64,000 nucleotides of DNA from Rugamonas brunnea (GTDB lineage Bacteria; Pseudomonadota; Gammaproteobacteria; Burkholderiales; Burkholderiaceae_D): positions 744,001 to 808,000 of the forward strand of contig NZ_JACEZT010000001.1 of NCBI RefSeq assembly GCF_014042345.1, read 5' to 3'. Made by a program: the position numbers and the translations under genes. Numbering within the stretch: position 1 is the first letter of the stretch; each line of letters begins with the position of its first letter. Positions 43,534-53,156 of the stretch are shown piece by piece. The notes below the pieces were generated by a model, which was given only the letters and a program-made list of their open reading frames with translations, was not told where the DNA came from and ran no database searches.

Positions 43534-44541
43534 TCACACGGGCCACAAGGGCGGCTCGTCCATCAGCGCGACCTGTTCGCGCAACTCCAGGATGCGGTCC
43601 TGCCAGTAACGCTGCGTGTTGAACCATGGGAAAGCAACGGGGAAGGCCGGATCGTCCCAACGCCGCGCCAGCCAGGCCGAGTAATGAATCAACCGCAGCG
43701 TGCGCAGCGCTTCCACCAGGTATAACTGGCGCGGGTCGAATTCGCTGAAGTCCTCGTAGCCGGCCAGGATGTCGGCCAGCTGGCGCACCTGCTCGTGGCG
43801 CTCGCCCGACAGCATCATCCACAAGTCCTGTACGGCCGGGCCCATCCGGCTGTCGTCGAAGTCGACGAAATGGGGGCCGGCGTCGGTCCACAGCACGTTG
43901 CCGCCGTGGCAGTCGCCGTGCAGGCGCAACCGGGCCACCGTACCGGCCCGCTCGTAGCAACGGCGCACGCCGTCCAGCGCCTGGTCGATCACGCTGGTGT
44001 AGGCGGCCAGCAGTTCGGGCGGGATGAAGCCATTGGCCAGCAGGTAGTCGCGCGGTTCGATGCCGAAGGTGTCGATATCGAGGCTGGGCCGCTCGGTGTA
44101 GGGCTGGAGCGCGCCGACGGCGTGGATGCGGCCGATGAAGCGGCCCGTCCATTCCAGCACGGCCGGGTCGCCCAGCTCGGGCGCGCGGCCGCCGTGGCGT
44201 GCGAACACGGCGAAGCGGAAACCCTGGTAATGGTGCAGCGTGGCGCCATCCAGCGCCAGCGCCGGCACCACCGGGATTTCGCGCTCGGCCAGTTCGGCCG
44301 TGAACGCGTGTTCCTCCAGGATGGCGGCGTCGCTCCAGCGCGCAGGCCGGTAGAACTTGGCCACCAGCGGCGCGCCGTCCTCGATGCCGACCTGGTAGAC
44401 GCGGTTTTCGTAACTGTTCAGCGCCAGCAGGCGGCCGTCGCCACGCAGGCCCACGCTGTCGAGCGCATCGAGCACGCAATCCGGGCTCAGGTCGGAAAAA
44501 GGATGGTGGGCGCGGGCGCCGGAAAGATCGTCGGTATGCAT
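43534..44541 (-). CDS. srkA: Stress response kinase A (SrkA/YihE)
   Basis: A 335-residue aminoglycoside-phosphotransferase-fold protein kinase that in E. coli counters stress-induced cell death. It resembles E. coli SrkA throughout: LNSYENRVYQVG, APLVAKFYRPARW, ILEEHAFTAELAE, and the catalytic loop LRLHGDCHGGNVLW with metal-binding DFDDSRMGPAVQDLWMM. I chose ATG 44541; an upstream ATG adds residues unlike the family. It is divergent from the UPF0149 gene. Confidence 0.93.
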   Translation of the reverse strand: MHTDDLSGARAHHPFSDLSPDCVLDALDSVGLRGDGRLLALNSYENRVYQVGIEDGAPLVAKFYRPARWSDAAILEEHAFTAELAEREIPVVPALALDGATLHHYQGFRFAVFARHGGRAPELGDPAVLEWTGRFIGRIHAVGALQPYTERPSLDIDTFGIEPRDYLLANGFIPPELLAAYTSVIDQALDGVRRCYERAGTVARLRLHGDCHGGNVLWTDAGPHFVDFDDSRMGPAVQDLWMMLSGERHEQVRQLADILAGYEDFSEFDPRQLYLVEALRTLRLIHYSAWLARRWDDPAFPVAFPWFNTQRYWQDRILELREQVALMDEPPLWPV

Positions 44542-44639
44542 GGCGCCATTGTACGTGGCCGCCGCCAACACGTGGGAAGTGGGCATCGCCGGCCGCGCAG
44601 CGTATACTGTCGCCTTCAACCCCATAAAAAGAGCTAACT

Positions 44640-45341
<702 letters not shown>

Positions 45342-45431
45342 GCATTGAAGTAAACGTCGAAGATATCAGCCCGCGCGTGCGGGCCGATCACAGCGGGCGG
45401 CGCAGCATGCCGCGCCCCCGCCCGCCTTGCC

Positions 45432-46217
45432 TCAGGCCGTCGCGCCGGAGGATGGCAACGTCAGCCCAAACACCTCGCGCACCACGACCGCCCGCTCCTC
45501 GGGCCCCATGCTGCGCTGCTCGACCACCCCACGGGTGATGGTCTTGAGCGTGTCGCCCAACAAAATCGAACGGCCATCGGCGCGGTGCTGCACCAGCAGC
45601 AGCGTCTTGACGAAGATCGATTCGGGATGGGTGGAGTTCAGGTAGTTGGCCGGCATGAAGTCGATCCACTCCTGCTGCGACAGGTCGAAGCCGAACTGGT
45701 TCATCCACTCCCCGCCCACGCGCGCCTGCACGAGGAATTCGCGCTCGTTCGGCTTGCTCAGCATGAACACATCGTCATCCTGCACCAGCTCCGTGTCGAG
45801 CAGGTCGAGCCGGACCGGCGCACGGATGCCGTAGCTGCCGAAGCCGAGGTCGCACAGCCACTGCACGCCGTCGAGCGTGACGACGATGACCATGTGGGTG
45901 CGCGGCCGGCGAGCCGGATAGAACATGGGGCGGGCCGCCACCAGTTGGTAGGGCACGCCCAGCGCCTGCAGCGCCATGGCGAAGATGCCATTGACTTCGT
46001 AGCAATAACCGCCGCGGCGGCGGGCCACGATCTTGTCCACGATCTCCTCCGGCACCAGCGACACGATCTTGCCGGCCTGGACATCAAGGTTCTCGAACGG
46101 CACCGTGAACAATTGGCGCCGCATCATGGCCGTGACCGTGGCCAGGTCGGCCCTGGCCTCGCCCGTGTAACCGATGCGGTCCAGGTAATCCTGCAATACG
46201 AAGTTCTCTGCTTGCAT
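45432..46217 (-). CDS. Arylamine N-acetyltransferase
   Basis: A 261-residue NAT enzyme that transfers acetyl from acetyl-CoA to arylamines and hydrazines. The catalytic triad is visible: Cys72 in RRGGYCYEVNG, His108 in RTHMVIVV and Asp123 in CDLGFGSYGIR. The N-terminal PFENLDVQAG region is typical. It lies 24 bases after orn on the same strand and may be cotranscribed with it. Confidence 0.95.
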   Translation of the reverse strand: MQAENFVLQDYLDRIGYTGEARADLATVTAMMRRQLFTVPFENLDVQAGKIVSLVPEEIVDKIVARRRGGYCYEVNGIFAMALQALGVPYQLVAARPMFYPARRPRTHMVIVVTLDGVQWLCDLGFGSYGIRAPVRLDLLDTELVQDDDVFMLSKPNEREFLVQARVGGEWMNQFGFDLSQQEWIDFMPANYLNSTHPESIFVKTLLLVQHRADGRSILLGDTLKTITRGVVEQRSMGPEERAVVVREVFGLTLPSSGATA

Positions 46218-46241
46218 GGCGCTCCTTGGGTGAAGGTCCGC

Positions 46242-46838
46242 TTACAGCTTGATGAAGTGCTCGCGGTAGTATTTGAGTTCTTCGATCGACTCGATGATGT
46301 CGGCCATGGCCGTGTGCTTCTGGTGCTTCTTGAAGCCGGACACGATCTCGGGCTTCCAGCGCTTGCACAGTTCCTTCAGCGTGGACACATCGACGTTCCG
46401 ATAGTGGAAGAACGCTTCCAGCTTGGGCATGTAGCGTACCATGAAGCGGCGATCCTGGCCGATGGTGTTGCCGCACATGGGCGACTTGCCGGCCGGTACC
46501 CACTGCTTGAGGAAGGCGATCAGGTCGGCTTCGGCCTGCGCTTCCGTCACGGTGGAGGCCTTGACGCGCTCGGTCAGGCCGGAACGGCCGTGGGTGCCCT
46601 TGTTCCAGGCATCCATCTTGTCCAGCGTCTCGTCGCTCTGGTGGATGGCGAACACGGGGCCCTCGGCCAGCACGTTCAGGTGCATGTCGGTGACGACCAC
46701 GGCCACTTCGATGATACGGTCGGTATCCGGCTCCAGGCCCGTCATTTCCATGTCCACCCACACCAGGTTGAGTTCATTCGGACGCTGGGGCGCAGGGGCG
46801 ACACCTTGGGTTGCTGCGAAGTCGGTAGCTTGTGACAT
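46242..46838 (-). CDS. orn: Oligoribonuclease
   Basis: A 198-residue 3'-5' exonuclease of the DEDDh family that degrades dinucleotides, including pGpG from c-di-GMP turnover, and is essential in many proteobacteria. Motifs are [13 protein letters not shown] (DxE), [17 protein letters not shown] and the C-terminal [19 protein letters not shown] with catalytic His. An N-terminal extension of about 20 residues ([20 protein letters not shown]) precedes the usual start. It is divergent from the Ste24-type protease gene. Its c-di-GMP link may be relevant to the Wsp-like cluster further on. Confidence 0.96.
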   Translation of the reverse strand: MSQATDFAATQGVAPAPQRPNELNLVWVDMEMTGLEPDTDRIIEVAVVVTDMHLNVLAEGPVFAIHQSDETLDKMDAWNKGTHGRSGLTERVKASTVTEAQAEADLIAFLKQWVPAGKSPMCGNTIGQDRRFMVRYMPKLEAFFHYRNVDVSTLKELCKRWKPEIVSGFKKHQKHTAMADIIESIEELKYYREHFIKL

Positions 46839-46885
46839 AATTCTCTCTTGGCGAAATCAATCCGCCATTTTCTCACAGGCCCAGC

Positions 46886-48151
46886 ATGTATTCACTCGCG
46901 TTTTCGATTTTGTTTGTCTCCCTCCTCATTTTGACGCTGCTGGTGCGCTTCTGGCTCGCCTCGCGCCATATCCGCCACGTGCTGCGCCACCGCGCCGCCG
47001 TGCCGGCCGAATTCGCGCAAACCATCCCGCTGGCAGCCCATCAGAAAGCGGCCGACTACACGGTCGCCAAGACGAAATTCGGCCTGCTGGGCCTGATGAT
47101 CAACACCCTGGTGCTGATCGGCTTCACGCTGCTGGGCGGCCTGCAATGGCTGTCCGTGGCCGTGTTCCAGCACACCGGTCCCGGCATGACCTACCAGCTG
47201 GCCCTGATGGCCGGCTTCGCCCTCATCACGGGCCTGATCGACCTGCCGTTCGACTACTACAAACAATTCGGCATGGAGCAGCGTTTCGGTTTCAACAAGA
47301 TGACGCCCGGCCTGTTCTTCGCCGACCTGCTCAAGGGCGTGGCGCTGGGCGCCGTGATCGGCCTGCCGCTGGTGTGGGTGGTGCTGACCCTGATGGCCAA
47401 GGCCGGCAACCTGTGGTGGCTGTATGCGTGGTTCGTGTGGAGCGGCTTCCAGTTGCTGATGATGGTGTTGTTCCCGACCGTGATCGCCCCCCTGTTCAAC
47501 AAGTTCACGCCGCTGGCCGACGAAGCGCTCAAGGCGCGCATCGAAGGCTTGATGGCGCGCGTGGGCTTCGCCTCCAAGGGCCTGTTCGTGATGGACGGCT
47601 CCAAGCGCAGCGCGCACGGCAACGCCTACTTCTCCGGCTTCGGCGCCAACAAGCGCATCGTGTTCTTCGACACCCTGCTGGCCCGCCTGGCGCCGCAGGA
47701 AATCGAGGCGGTGCTGGCGCACGAACTGGGCCACTTCAAGCTCAAACACATCATCAAGCGCATCGCCATCATGTTCGCCGTGTCGCTGGCTTTCCTGGCG
47801 CTGCTGGGCTACCTGAAAAACCAGCTGTGGTTCTACACGGGCCTGGGCGTGGACCCGCTGCTGCTGCCGGGCCAGAACAACGACGCCATGGTGCTGCTGC
47901 TGTTTATGCTGGTGCTGCCCGTGTTCACCTTCCTGCTGGGGCCATTGATGTCGCTTAGCTCGCGCAAGCATGAATTCGAGGCGGACGCCTTCGCGGCCCG
48001 TCACACGGACGCCAACGACCTGGTGACGGCACTGGTCAAGATGTACGAGGACAACGCCTCCACGCTGACGCCCGATCCGCTGCACTCGGCGTTCTACGAT
48101 TCGCACCCGCCGGCCAGCGTGCGCATCCGTCACCTGAAGCTGGCGGCATGA
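46886..48151 (+). CDS. M48 family membrane metalloprotease (Ste24/CAAX protease type)
   Basis: A 421-residue integral membrane zinc protease. Zinc motif HELGH is at 279-283 in VLAHELGHFKLKHI, with the third ligand in RKHEFEADAFA. About seven membrane segments surround it. The N-terminal PFDYYKQFGMEQRFGFNKMT and DGSKRSAHGNAYFSGFGANK are Ste24 hallmarks. It is probably involved in membrane protein quality control; bacterial CAAX substrates are not expected. Its stop overlaps the phhB start region. Confidence 0.94.
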   Translation: MYSLAFSILFVSLLILTLLVRFWLASRHIRHVLRHRAAVPAEFAQTIPLAAHQKAADYTVAKTKFGLLGLMINTLVLIGFTLLGGLQWLSVAVFQHTGPGMTYQLALMAGFALITGLIDLPFDYYKQFGMEQRFGFNKMTPGLFFADLLKGVALGAVIGLPLVWVVLTLMAKAGNLWWLYAWFVWSGFQLLMMVLFPTVIAPLFNKFTPLADEALKARIEGLMARVGFASKGLFVMDGSKRSAHGNAYFSGFGANKRIVFFDTLLARLAPQEIEAVLAHELGHFKLKHIIKRIAIMFAVSLAFLALLGYLKNQLWFYTGLGVDPLLLPGQNNDAMVLLLFMLVLPVFTFLLGPLMSLSSRKHEFEADAFAARHTDANDLVTALVKMYEDNASTLTPDPLHSAFYDSHPPASVRIRHLKLAA

Positions 48152-48546
48152 TGGAGCACGTCCTGCTCACCACGGCCGACCTGCTGCAGGCCCGCTGCGC
48201 CCACACGACCGCCGCGCTGGACGAGGCCGACGTCACCCGCCTGCTGGCCCAGATTCCGGGCTGGCGCCTGGAGGAAGGCCGGCTGTGCCGCGACTTCCCG
48301 CACGCCGATTATTACCGCACCATGGCCTTCGTCAACGCGCTGGCCTGGCTCAGCCACAACGAAGACCACCACCCTGAATTGACCGTGACCTACAACAACT
48401 GCCGGGTACGCTACCACACGCATTCCGTCAACGGCGGACGCGGCGGCCTGTCCCACAACGATTTCATTTGCGCGGCCAAGGCCAGCGCGCTGGCGCAACA
48501 GGCGCCGCAGGACCAGCCATTGAAGGACAAGGCGGTGCAGGCATGA
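48151..48546 (+). CDS. phhB: Pterin-4-alpha-carbinolamine dehydratase
   Basis: A 131-residue enzyme that recycles pterin cofactor after phenylalanine hydroxylase or acts in molybdopterin metabolism. It shows the [19 protein letters not shown] start, and [20 protein letters not shown] followed by THSVNGGR, the family active-site pattern with His residues. An ATG three bases earlier overlaps the protease stop. The C-terminal tail ([11 protein letters not shown]) extends beyond the usual length. The gene overlaps rsgA by 4 bases. Confidence 0.92.
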   Translation: MEHVLLTTADLLQARCAHTTAALDEADVTRLLAQIPGWRLEEGRLCRDFPHADYYRTMAFVNALAWLSHNEDHHPELTVTYNNCRVRYHTHSVNGGRGGLSHNDFICAAKASALAQQAPQDQPLKDKAVQA

Positions 48547-49502
48547 GCCGCCGCAGCCCCGCCAAGAGCAACAGCGGCTCCAGCAATACCAGCAACACCG
48601 GCAACAGCGCCAGCCACGCCACCATCATCGCCGCCCACGGCCGCCACTACCTGGCCGACGCGGACGGCTTGCGGCTGCAATGCGTCACGCGCGGCAAGAA
48701 GACCAACGTGGCCGTGGGCGACCGGGTGCGCATCACGCTGACCTCGTCCGACCAGGGCGTGATCGACAGCATCGATGAGCGCGACACGCTGCTGTACCGC
48801 TCCGACCAGTACAAATCGAAACTGCTGGCGGCCAATGTGAGCCAGTTGTTCATCGTGGTGGCCACGGAACCGGGGTTTTCCGACGACCTCGTCTCGCGCG
48901 CGCTGGTGGCGGCCGAGGCGGCCGGCATCACGGTCCGCCTGATCCTCAACAAGACCGACGTGACGGAATCGCTGGCCAAGACGCGCGAGCGCTTGCAGCC
49001 TTACGCGGCGCTCGGTTATCCCGTGCATGAAGTGTCGGCCAAGGGCCGTCCCGAGGACACCGTGGCCACGCTCACGCCGCTACTGGCGGGGCAATCGTCG
49101 ATCCTGATCGGTCAGTCCGGCATGGGCAAATCGTCGTTGATCAACCTGCTGGTGCCGGACGCCGACATCGCCGTGCGCGAAATCTCGGCCGCGCTCGACA
49201 CGGGCAAGCACACCACCACCTTCACGCGCCTGTACCAGTTGCCGGCGCTGGGCGCCGGCTCGTCCATCATCGACTCGCCCGGCTTCCAGGAATTCGGTTT
49301 ATACCATTTGAGCGAAGGCATGCTGGAACGGGCCTTCGTGGAATTCGCGCCCTATCTCGGCCACTGCAAGTTCTACAACTGCCGCCATCTGACCGAGCCG
49401 CAATGCGCCGTGCTGGCCGCCGTGGAGGAAGGCAAGATCGCGCGCATGCGCCATACGCTGTACGGGCAGTTGCTGCACGAGTCGTCGCAGACTTTGTATT
49501 GA
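48543..49502 (+). CDS. rsgA: Ribosome small-subunit GTPase RsgA
   Basis: A 319-residue circularly permuted GTPase that releases the maturation factor RbfA from the 30S subunit. The N-terminal OB fold (about 25-100) is followed by G4 NKTD (136-139), G1 GQSGMGKSS (190-198) and G3 DSPG (244-247). The zinc finger uses Cys275, Cys280, His282 and Cys288 ([15 protein letters not shown]). The first 25 residues are Ser/Asn/Thr-rich and probably disordered. The ATG overlaps the phhB stop. Confidence 0.96.
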   Translation: MSRRSPAKSNSGSSNTSNTGNSASHATIIAAHGRHYLADADGLRLQCVTRGKKTNVAVGDRVRITLTSSDQGVIDSIDERDTLLYRSDQYKSKLLAANVSQLFIVVATEPGFSDDLVSRALVAAEAAGITVRLILNKTDVTESLAKTRERLQPYAALGYPVHEVSAKGRPEDTVATLTPLLAGQSSILIGQSGMGKSSLINLLVPDADIAVREISAALDTGKHTTTFTRLYQLPALGAGSSIIDSPGFQEFGLYHLSEGMLERAFVEFAPYLGHCKFYNCRHLTEPQCAVLAAVEEGKIARMRHTLYGQLLHESSQTLY

Positions 49503-49506
49503 CCGT

Positions 49507-49527
49507 GCGGGCGGGACGCCCGCTTTT
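49507..49527 (+). terminator. Rho-independent terminator after rsgA
   Basis: GCGGGCG and CGCCCGC form a 7-bp stem around GGA, followed by TTTT, four bases after the rsgA stop. Confidence 0.8.
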
Positions 49528-49606
49528 CCCCATCACTTTCCAACGTTTCGAAATTGAAATACTATCGAAACACGCACGTATTTCCGTGTCTGCTGGGGAG
49601 TAGGTC

Positions 49607-50044
49607 ATGAAAAAAATTCTGCTTTCGGTCGTCCTCGTTTCCTCGTTCTCATGCGTCGCCTTTGCGCAAATCGCACCCGCCGCCGCGCCGGTCAGTGCGG
49701 TTTGCAAGGACGGGACAAGCTACAGCGGTGCCACCATGAAAGGCGCGTGCCGCGGACATGGTGGTGTGGACAAGAAAGCCGCTGCGGCGCCGTCTGCATC
49801 GGCTTCCGCGTCCGCGCCGGCGGCGCCAGCAGCACCAGCAATGAAGCCGGCAGCATCGGCGCCGCCAGCCCAGCCGGCGGCCGGCGGTGGTGCGGGCAAG
49901 GTGTGGGTCAATTCCTCATCGAAGGTGTATCACTGCCAAGGCGACCGCTACTACGGCAAGACCAAGAGCGGTGAATACATGAGCGAATCGGACGCACAGG
50001 CCAAAGGCTACCGTGGCGACCACGGCAAGGCGTGCGCCAAATAA
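49607..50044 (+). CDS. Secreted DUF3761-type protein with two small modules
   Basis: A 145-residue exported protein. The signal peptide (MKKILLSVVLVSSFSCVAFA) is followed by a DUF3761-like module (AVCKDGTSYSGATMKGACRG with HGGV). An Ala/Pro/Ser-rich linker (about 58-95) separates it from a second module, KVWVNSSSKVYHCQGDRYYG and EYMSESDAQAKGYRGDHGKA, which recurs at the end of uncharacterised and nuclease-associated proteins. Two cysteines in each module could form disulphides. The function is unknown. Confidence 0.8.
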   Translation: MKKILLSVVLVSSFSCVAFAQIAPAAAPVSAVCKDGTSYSGATMKGACRGHGGVDKKAAAAPSASASASAPAAPAAPAMKPAASAPPAQPAAGGGAGKVWVNSSSKVYHCQGDRYYGKTKSGEYMSESDAQAKGYRGDHGKACAK

Positions 50045-50066
50045 CGCCATCGTCGCGCCATAGCGG

Positions 50067-50101
50067 GCCAGCATCGTCCGGCGATCTTCGGCGATGCTGG
50101 C
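50067..50101. other. Inverted repeat between convergent genes
   Basis: GCCAGCATCG and CGATGCTGGC form a perfect 10-bp stem around 15 bases. No T-run follows on the plus strand, so terminator function is uncertain. Confidence 0.45.
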
Positions 50102-50145
50102 CGGCGTACTCGCACCGGTTCACGCACCGGCTAATTCAGGCCAGC

Positions 50146-50532
50146 TCAGGCGAGCTTTTCCTTCAGGAATGCGGCGATATAAGGCGTCGCGGCGGCTGCC
50201 ACGGTCGAGGCCGTGGAAGGGTCGATGCCCATGCGCTCCGCCAACGCCGCCGTCACCTTGCCGGTCAGGATGCCCTCGCCGCCTTCCACCAGCGAATGGA
50301 AGAAGCCGTCGCCGCGCACCAGTCCCGCCGCGAACGCGGCAAAGAAATTACGCCCCGTATGTTCGACCGATGCGCCGGCCTGTTCTTCAACGTGAGCGTG
50401 GGTCACATCGACCGCGTGGCTCAGCATCTGCTGGGCATCGTCGGCGCTGATGCCCTGCGCCGCCAGCGCCTGGCTCGCTTGCGCGCCATGGTCAGAGGCC
50501 AAAAATTCCGAGAATAGTTGTTGCGCATCCAT
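50146..50532 (-). CDS. Small cytoplasmic protein of unknown function
   Basis: A 128-residue protein beginning MDAQQLFSEFLASDHGAQAS. The sequence is helical, with ALAAQGISADDAQQMLSHAV and later GIDPSTASTVAAAATPYIAA, a pattern faintly like DUF937/YidB-type proteins. It has no signal peptide or motif I can name. AGGAGGG seven bases upstream fixes the ATG at 50532. It is convergent with the DUF3761 gene. Confidence 0.72.
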   Translation of the reverse strand: MDAQQLFSEFLASDHGAQASQALAAQGISADDAQQMLSHAVDVTHAHVEEQAGASVEHTGRNFFAAFAAGLVRGDGFFHSLVEGGEGILTGKVTAALAERMGIDPSTASTVAAAATPYIAAFLKEKLA

Positions 50533-50722
50533 AGAACACCCTCCTGTTGAAGTGAGCGCTGGCGACAGCCTGACCAGGTGCGACGAAGCTGAGCAAGATG
50601 ATGGCTTGCGCATCGCCAACTTTTTATGCGCGGCGCCACGCAAGGCGGCAGACGCGACTGTCAGATTAACTAGTTCTGATTCGCATTGTCAACAACGGCT
50701 AACGGACGCGCCGGCGGCCAGC

Positions 50723-51625
50723 TCAGCTCTCAAACGCCTGCTTGCCCAGCGCCTCGACCACGTGGTCCACAAAGCAGGTGATGCGCGCGGCCAGCGCCGT
50801 GTTGCGGTAGTAGACCGCGTTGACGGGCTGGCGCACGTCCAGCGTCTGCCGGACCAACAACGGCACCAGGCGGCCCTCGCGCCTGTCCTCGCGCGTCATG
50901 AAGTCCGACAGGCAGACGATGCCCAGCCCCGCCAGCGCCATGTGGCGCAAGGTCTCGCCGCTGGACGAGGAGATCGTGGGCCGGATGCGCAGCGTGTCGC
51001 CATCGGCGTCCCGCAGCGGCCAATCGTTCAGGGTTTCAGGTTGGGTAAAGCCCAGCAAGGCGTGCTGGGCCAGTTGTCCCACCTTGGCCGGCGTACCGTG
51101 GCGCGCCAGATAGGCCGGACTGGCCAGCACCCGGACCCGGCTCGCGCCCACCGGACGCGCATGCAGGGTGGAATCCTTCAGCGCGCCGATGCGGAACGCC
51201 ACGTCGGTGCGCTTTTCGATCAGGTCCGTGATCCCTTCGTTCGAATGCAGTTCCAGCTCCACCTCGGGGTAGCGCGCGCGAAAACCATCGAGCAGCGGCA
51301 CCAGCACGTGCAGCATGAACGGCGTGGCCGCGTCGATCCGCAAGCGGCCGGCAGGACGCAGGCGGCGTGCCGCCATCTGCTCCTCGGCCAGGTCGACCGA
51401 GGCCAGGATGGCGCGCGCATGCTGCAGGAAGGTGGCGCCTTCCTCGGTCAGTTCCAGCCGGCGCGTCGTGCGGCGCAACAAGGTCGTCTGCAGCTTTTCC
51501 TCCAGCCTCCCCAACGCGCGGCTGGTGGCCGAGATGGTCAGCCCGAGCGACTCCGAGGCGGCCGTCAGCGAACCCGTATCGACCACGGTGACAAAGGCCA
51601 GCAACTCGTCGAAGGTGGTTTTCAT
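50723..51625 (-). CDS. LysR family transcriptional regulator
   Basis: A 300-residue LysR protein. The N-terminal winged helix-turn-helix is FVTVVDTGSLTAASESLGLT with ISATSRALGRLEEKLQ. The C-terminal effector domain starts near RLRIDAATPFMLHVLV. It is divergent from the MFS transporter gene, 110 bases apart, the usual arrangement in which a LysR protein controls its neighbour and itself. The effector is unknown. Confidence 0.93.
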   Translation of the reverse strand: MKTTFDELLAFVTVVDTGSLTAASESLGLTISATSRALGRLEEKLQTTLLRRTTRRLELTEEGATFLQHARAILASVDLAEEQMAARRLRPAGRLRIDAATPFMLHVLVPLLDGFRARYPEVELELHSNEGITDLIEKRTDVAFRIGALKDSTLHARPVGASRVRVLASPAYLARHGTPAKVGQLAQHALLGFTQPETLNDWPLRDADGDTLRIRPTISSSSGETLRHMALAGLGIVCLSDFMTREDRREGRLVPLLVRQTLDVRQPVNAVYYRNTALAARITCFVDHVVEALGKQAFES

Positions 51626-51735
51626 ATTTGAATAAAAATCAAATGAGTTTAGCAGATACCTGGCTTAATCTTCAAAAGTCACCAAGCTACACTGCGAGCC
51701 TTCCACCAACTCGTTGTCCCTCAGGAGTAAGCGTA

Positions 51736-52911
51736 ATGAAACCCTCTGCCACCCTGCTCGCGCTCGCGACCGGCGCGTTCGCCATCGGCACCACCGAATT
51801 CACCCCCATGGGACTGTTGCCCGTGATCGCGGACGGCGTGCACGTGAGCATCCCCACGGCCGGCATGCTGGTGTCGGCCTACGCGATCGGCGTGATGGCC
51901 GGCGCGCCCGTGATGACCTTGCTGTTCAGCCGCCTGGGCAAGCGCGCGGCGCTGATGGCGCTGATGGCCATTTTCACCATCGGCAACGTGCTTTCGGCCT
52001 GCGCGCCCGGCTACGCCACGCTCTTGCTGTCGCGCCTGATCACCAGCCTCAACCACGGTGCCTTCTTCGGCCTGGGCGCCGTGGTGGCGGCCAGCGTGGT
52101 GCCGCGCGAGAAACAGGCCAGCGCCATCGCCGCCATGTTCACGGGATTGACGGTGGCCAATATCGGCGGCGTGCCGGCCGCCACCTGGCTCGGACAGCAA
52201 GTGGGCTGGCGCCTCGCGTTCGGCGCCACCGCCATGCTGGGCCTGCTCACCATCGCCGCGCTGGCGCTGGCCTTGCCCAAGGGGGAGCCCGGCGCGCGTC
52301 CCGACGTGCGGCGCGAACTGCGCGTGCTGACCCGTCCCGCAGTACTGTTCGCGATGGGCACCACGGTGCTCGGCTCGGGCGCCATGTTCGCGCTCTACAC
52401 CTATGTCGCGCCGATGCTGGCCACCATCACGCACGCCAGTCCCGGTTTTGTCGCCTTGGCGCTGGTGCTGATCGGCATCGGCTTCACGCTGGGTAACAGC
52501 CTGGGCGGCAAGCTGGCCGACTGGTCGCTCGAAGGCGCCACCAAATGCATGCTGGCCGCGCTGGCGCTGATCATGGCCGTGCTGCCACTGGCGCTCGCCA
52601 CCAAAACCGGCGCCGCCATCGCCCTCGTGGCCTGGGGCGCGGCTGCGTTCGGCATCGTGCCGCCGGTGCAGATGCGGGTGATGCAGGCAGCGGCCCAGGC
52701 GCCCGGCCTGGCCTCGTCCGTCAACATCGGCGCCTTCAACCTCGGCAACGCGCTGGGCGCGGCGCTGGGCGGCGCCGTGATCAGCCAGGGCTACGGTTAT
52801 GCGGCCGTGCCGCTGGTGGGTGCGGCGCTGGCGGCCGCCGGCCTGCTGCTGGTGTGGCTGGGCGCGGCCCACGGCCGTGCCGGCGCCGCGGCTTCCTCTG
52901 CTGCCATTTGA
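51736..52911 (+). CDS. MFS efflux transporter (DHA1, AraJ/NepI-like)
   Basis: A 391-residue 12-segment major facilitator. The N-terminus ATLLALATGAFAIGTTEFTP is typical of the AraJ/NepI/Cml group. The A-like motif between segments 2 and 3 is LLFSRLGKRAALMALM, and the central NHGAFFGLGAVVAASVVPRE follows. Likely substrates are drugs, sugars or purine ribonucleosides, not determinable here. I chose ATG 51736 with AGGAG upstream. It is probably controlled by the divergent LysR gene. Confidence 0.9.
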   Translation: MKPSATLLALATGAFAIGTTEFTPMGLLPVIADGVHVSIPTAGMLVSAYAIGVMAGAPVMTLLFSRLGKRAALMALMAIFTIGNVLSACAPGYATLLLSRLITSLNHGAFFGLGAVVAASVVPREKQASAIAAMFTGLTVANIGGVPAATWLGQQVGWRLAFGATAMLGLLTIAALALALPKGEPGARPDVRRELRVLTRPAVLFAMGTTVLGSGAMFALYTYVAPMLATITHASPGFVALALVLIGIGFTLGNSLGGKLADWSLEGATKCMLAALALIMAVLPLALATKTGAAIALVAWGAAAFGIVPPVQMRVMQAAAQAPGLASSVNIGAFNLGNALGAALGGAVISQGYGYAAVPLVGAALAAAGLLLVWLGAAHGRAGAAASSAAI

Positions 52912-53156
52912 GAGAGGAAGCGGGACCGAACAGAGAAATGCAATAATTGCAACTCAACCGGTGATAATGGCCGGGCAAAGGATAAGCAACGGATGCGCAT
53001 CTGAAGCGCAACCAACGCGCAGCCGGCGCAAAAAAATATCGCTGTTGCCGGATGCGCACACGCCGCCACTCGGTATTACAATGTCCAGAGAAATGCTCTA
53101 AGGCAATGAATTGGCGCCGGCCCACTGGCGCCAGCCCCACCGGTCCGAGGTAGACG
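52912..53156 (+). other. Intergenic region before the TPR-GAF kinase gene
   Basis: These 245 bases contain no gene I can support. A TACAAT box near 53076 has no good -35 partner. Confidence 0.4.
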
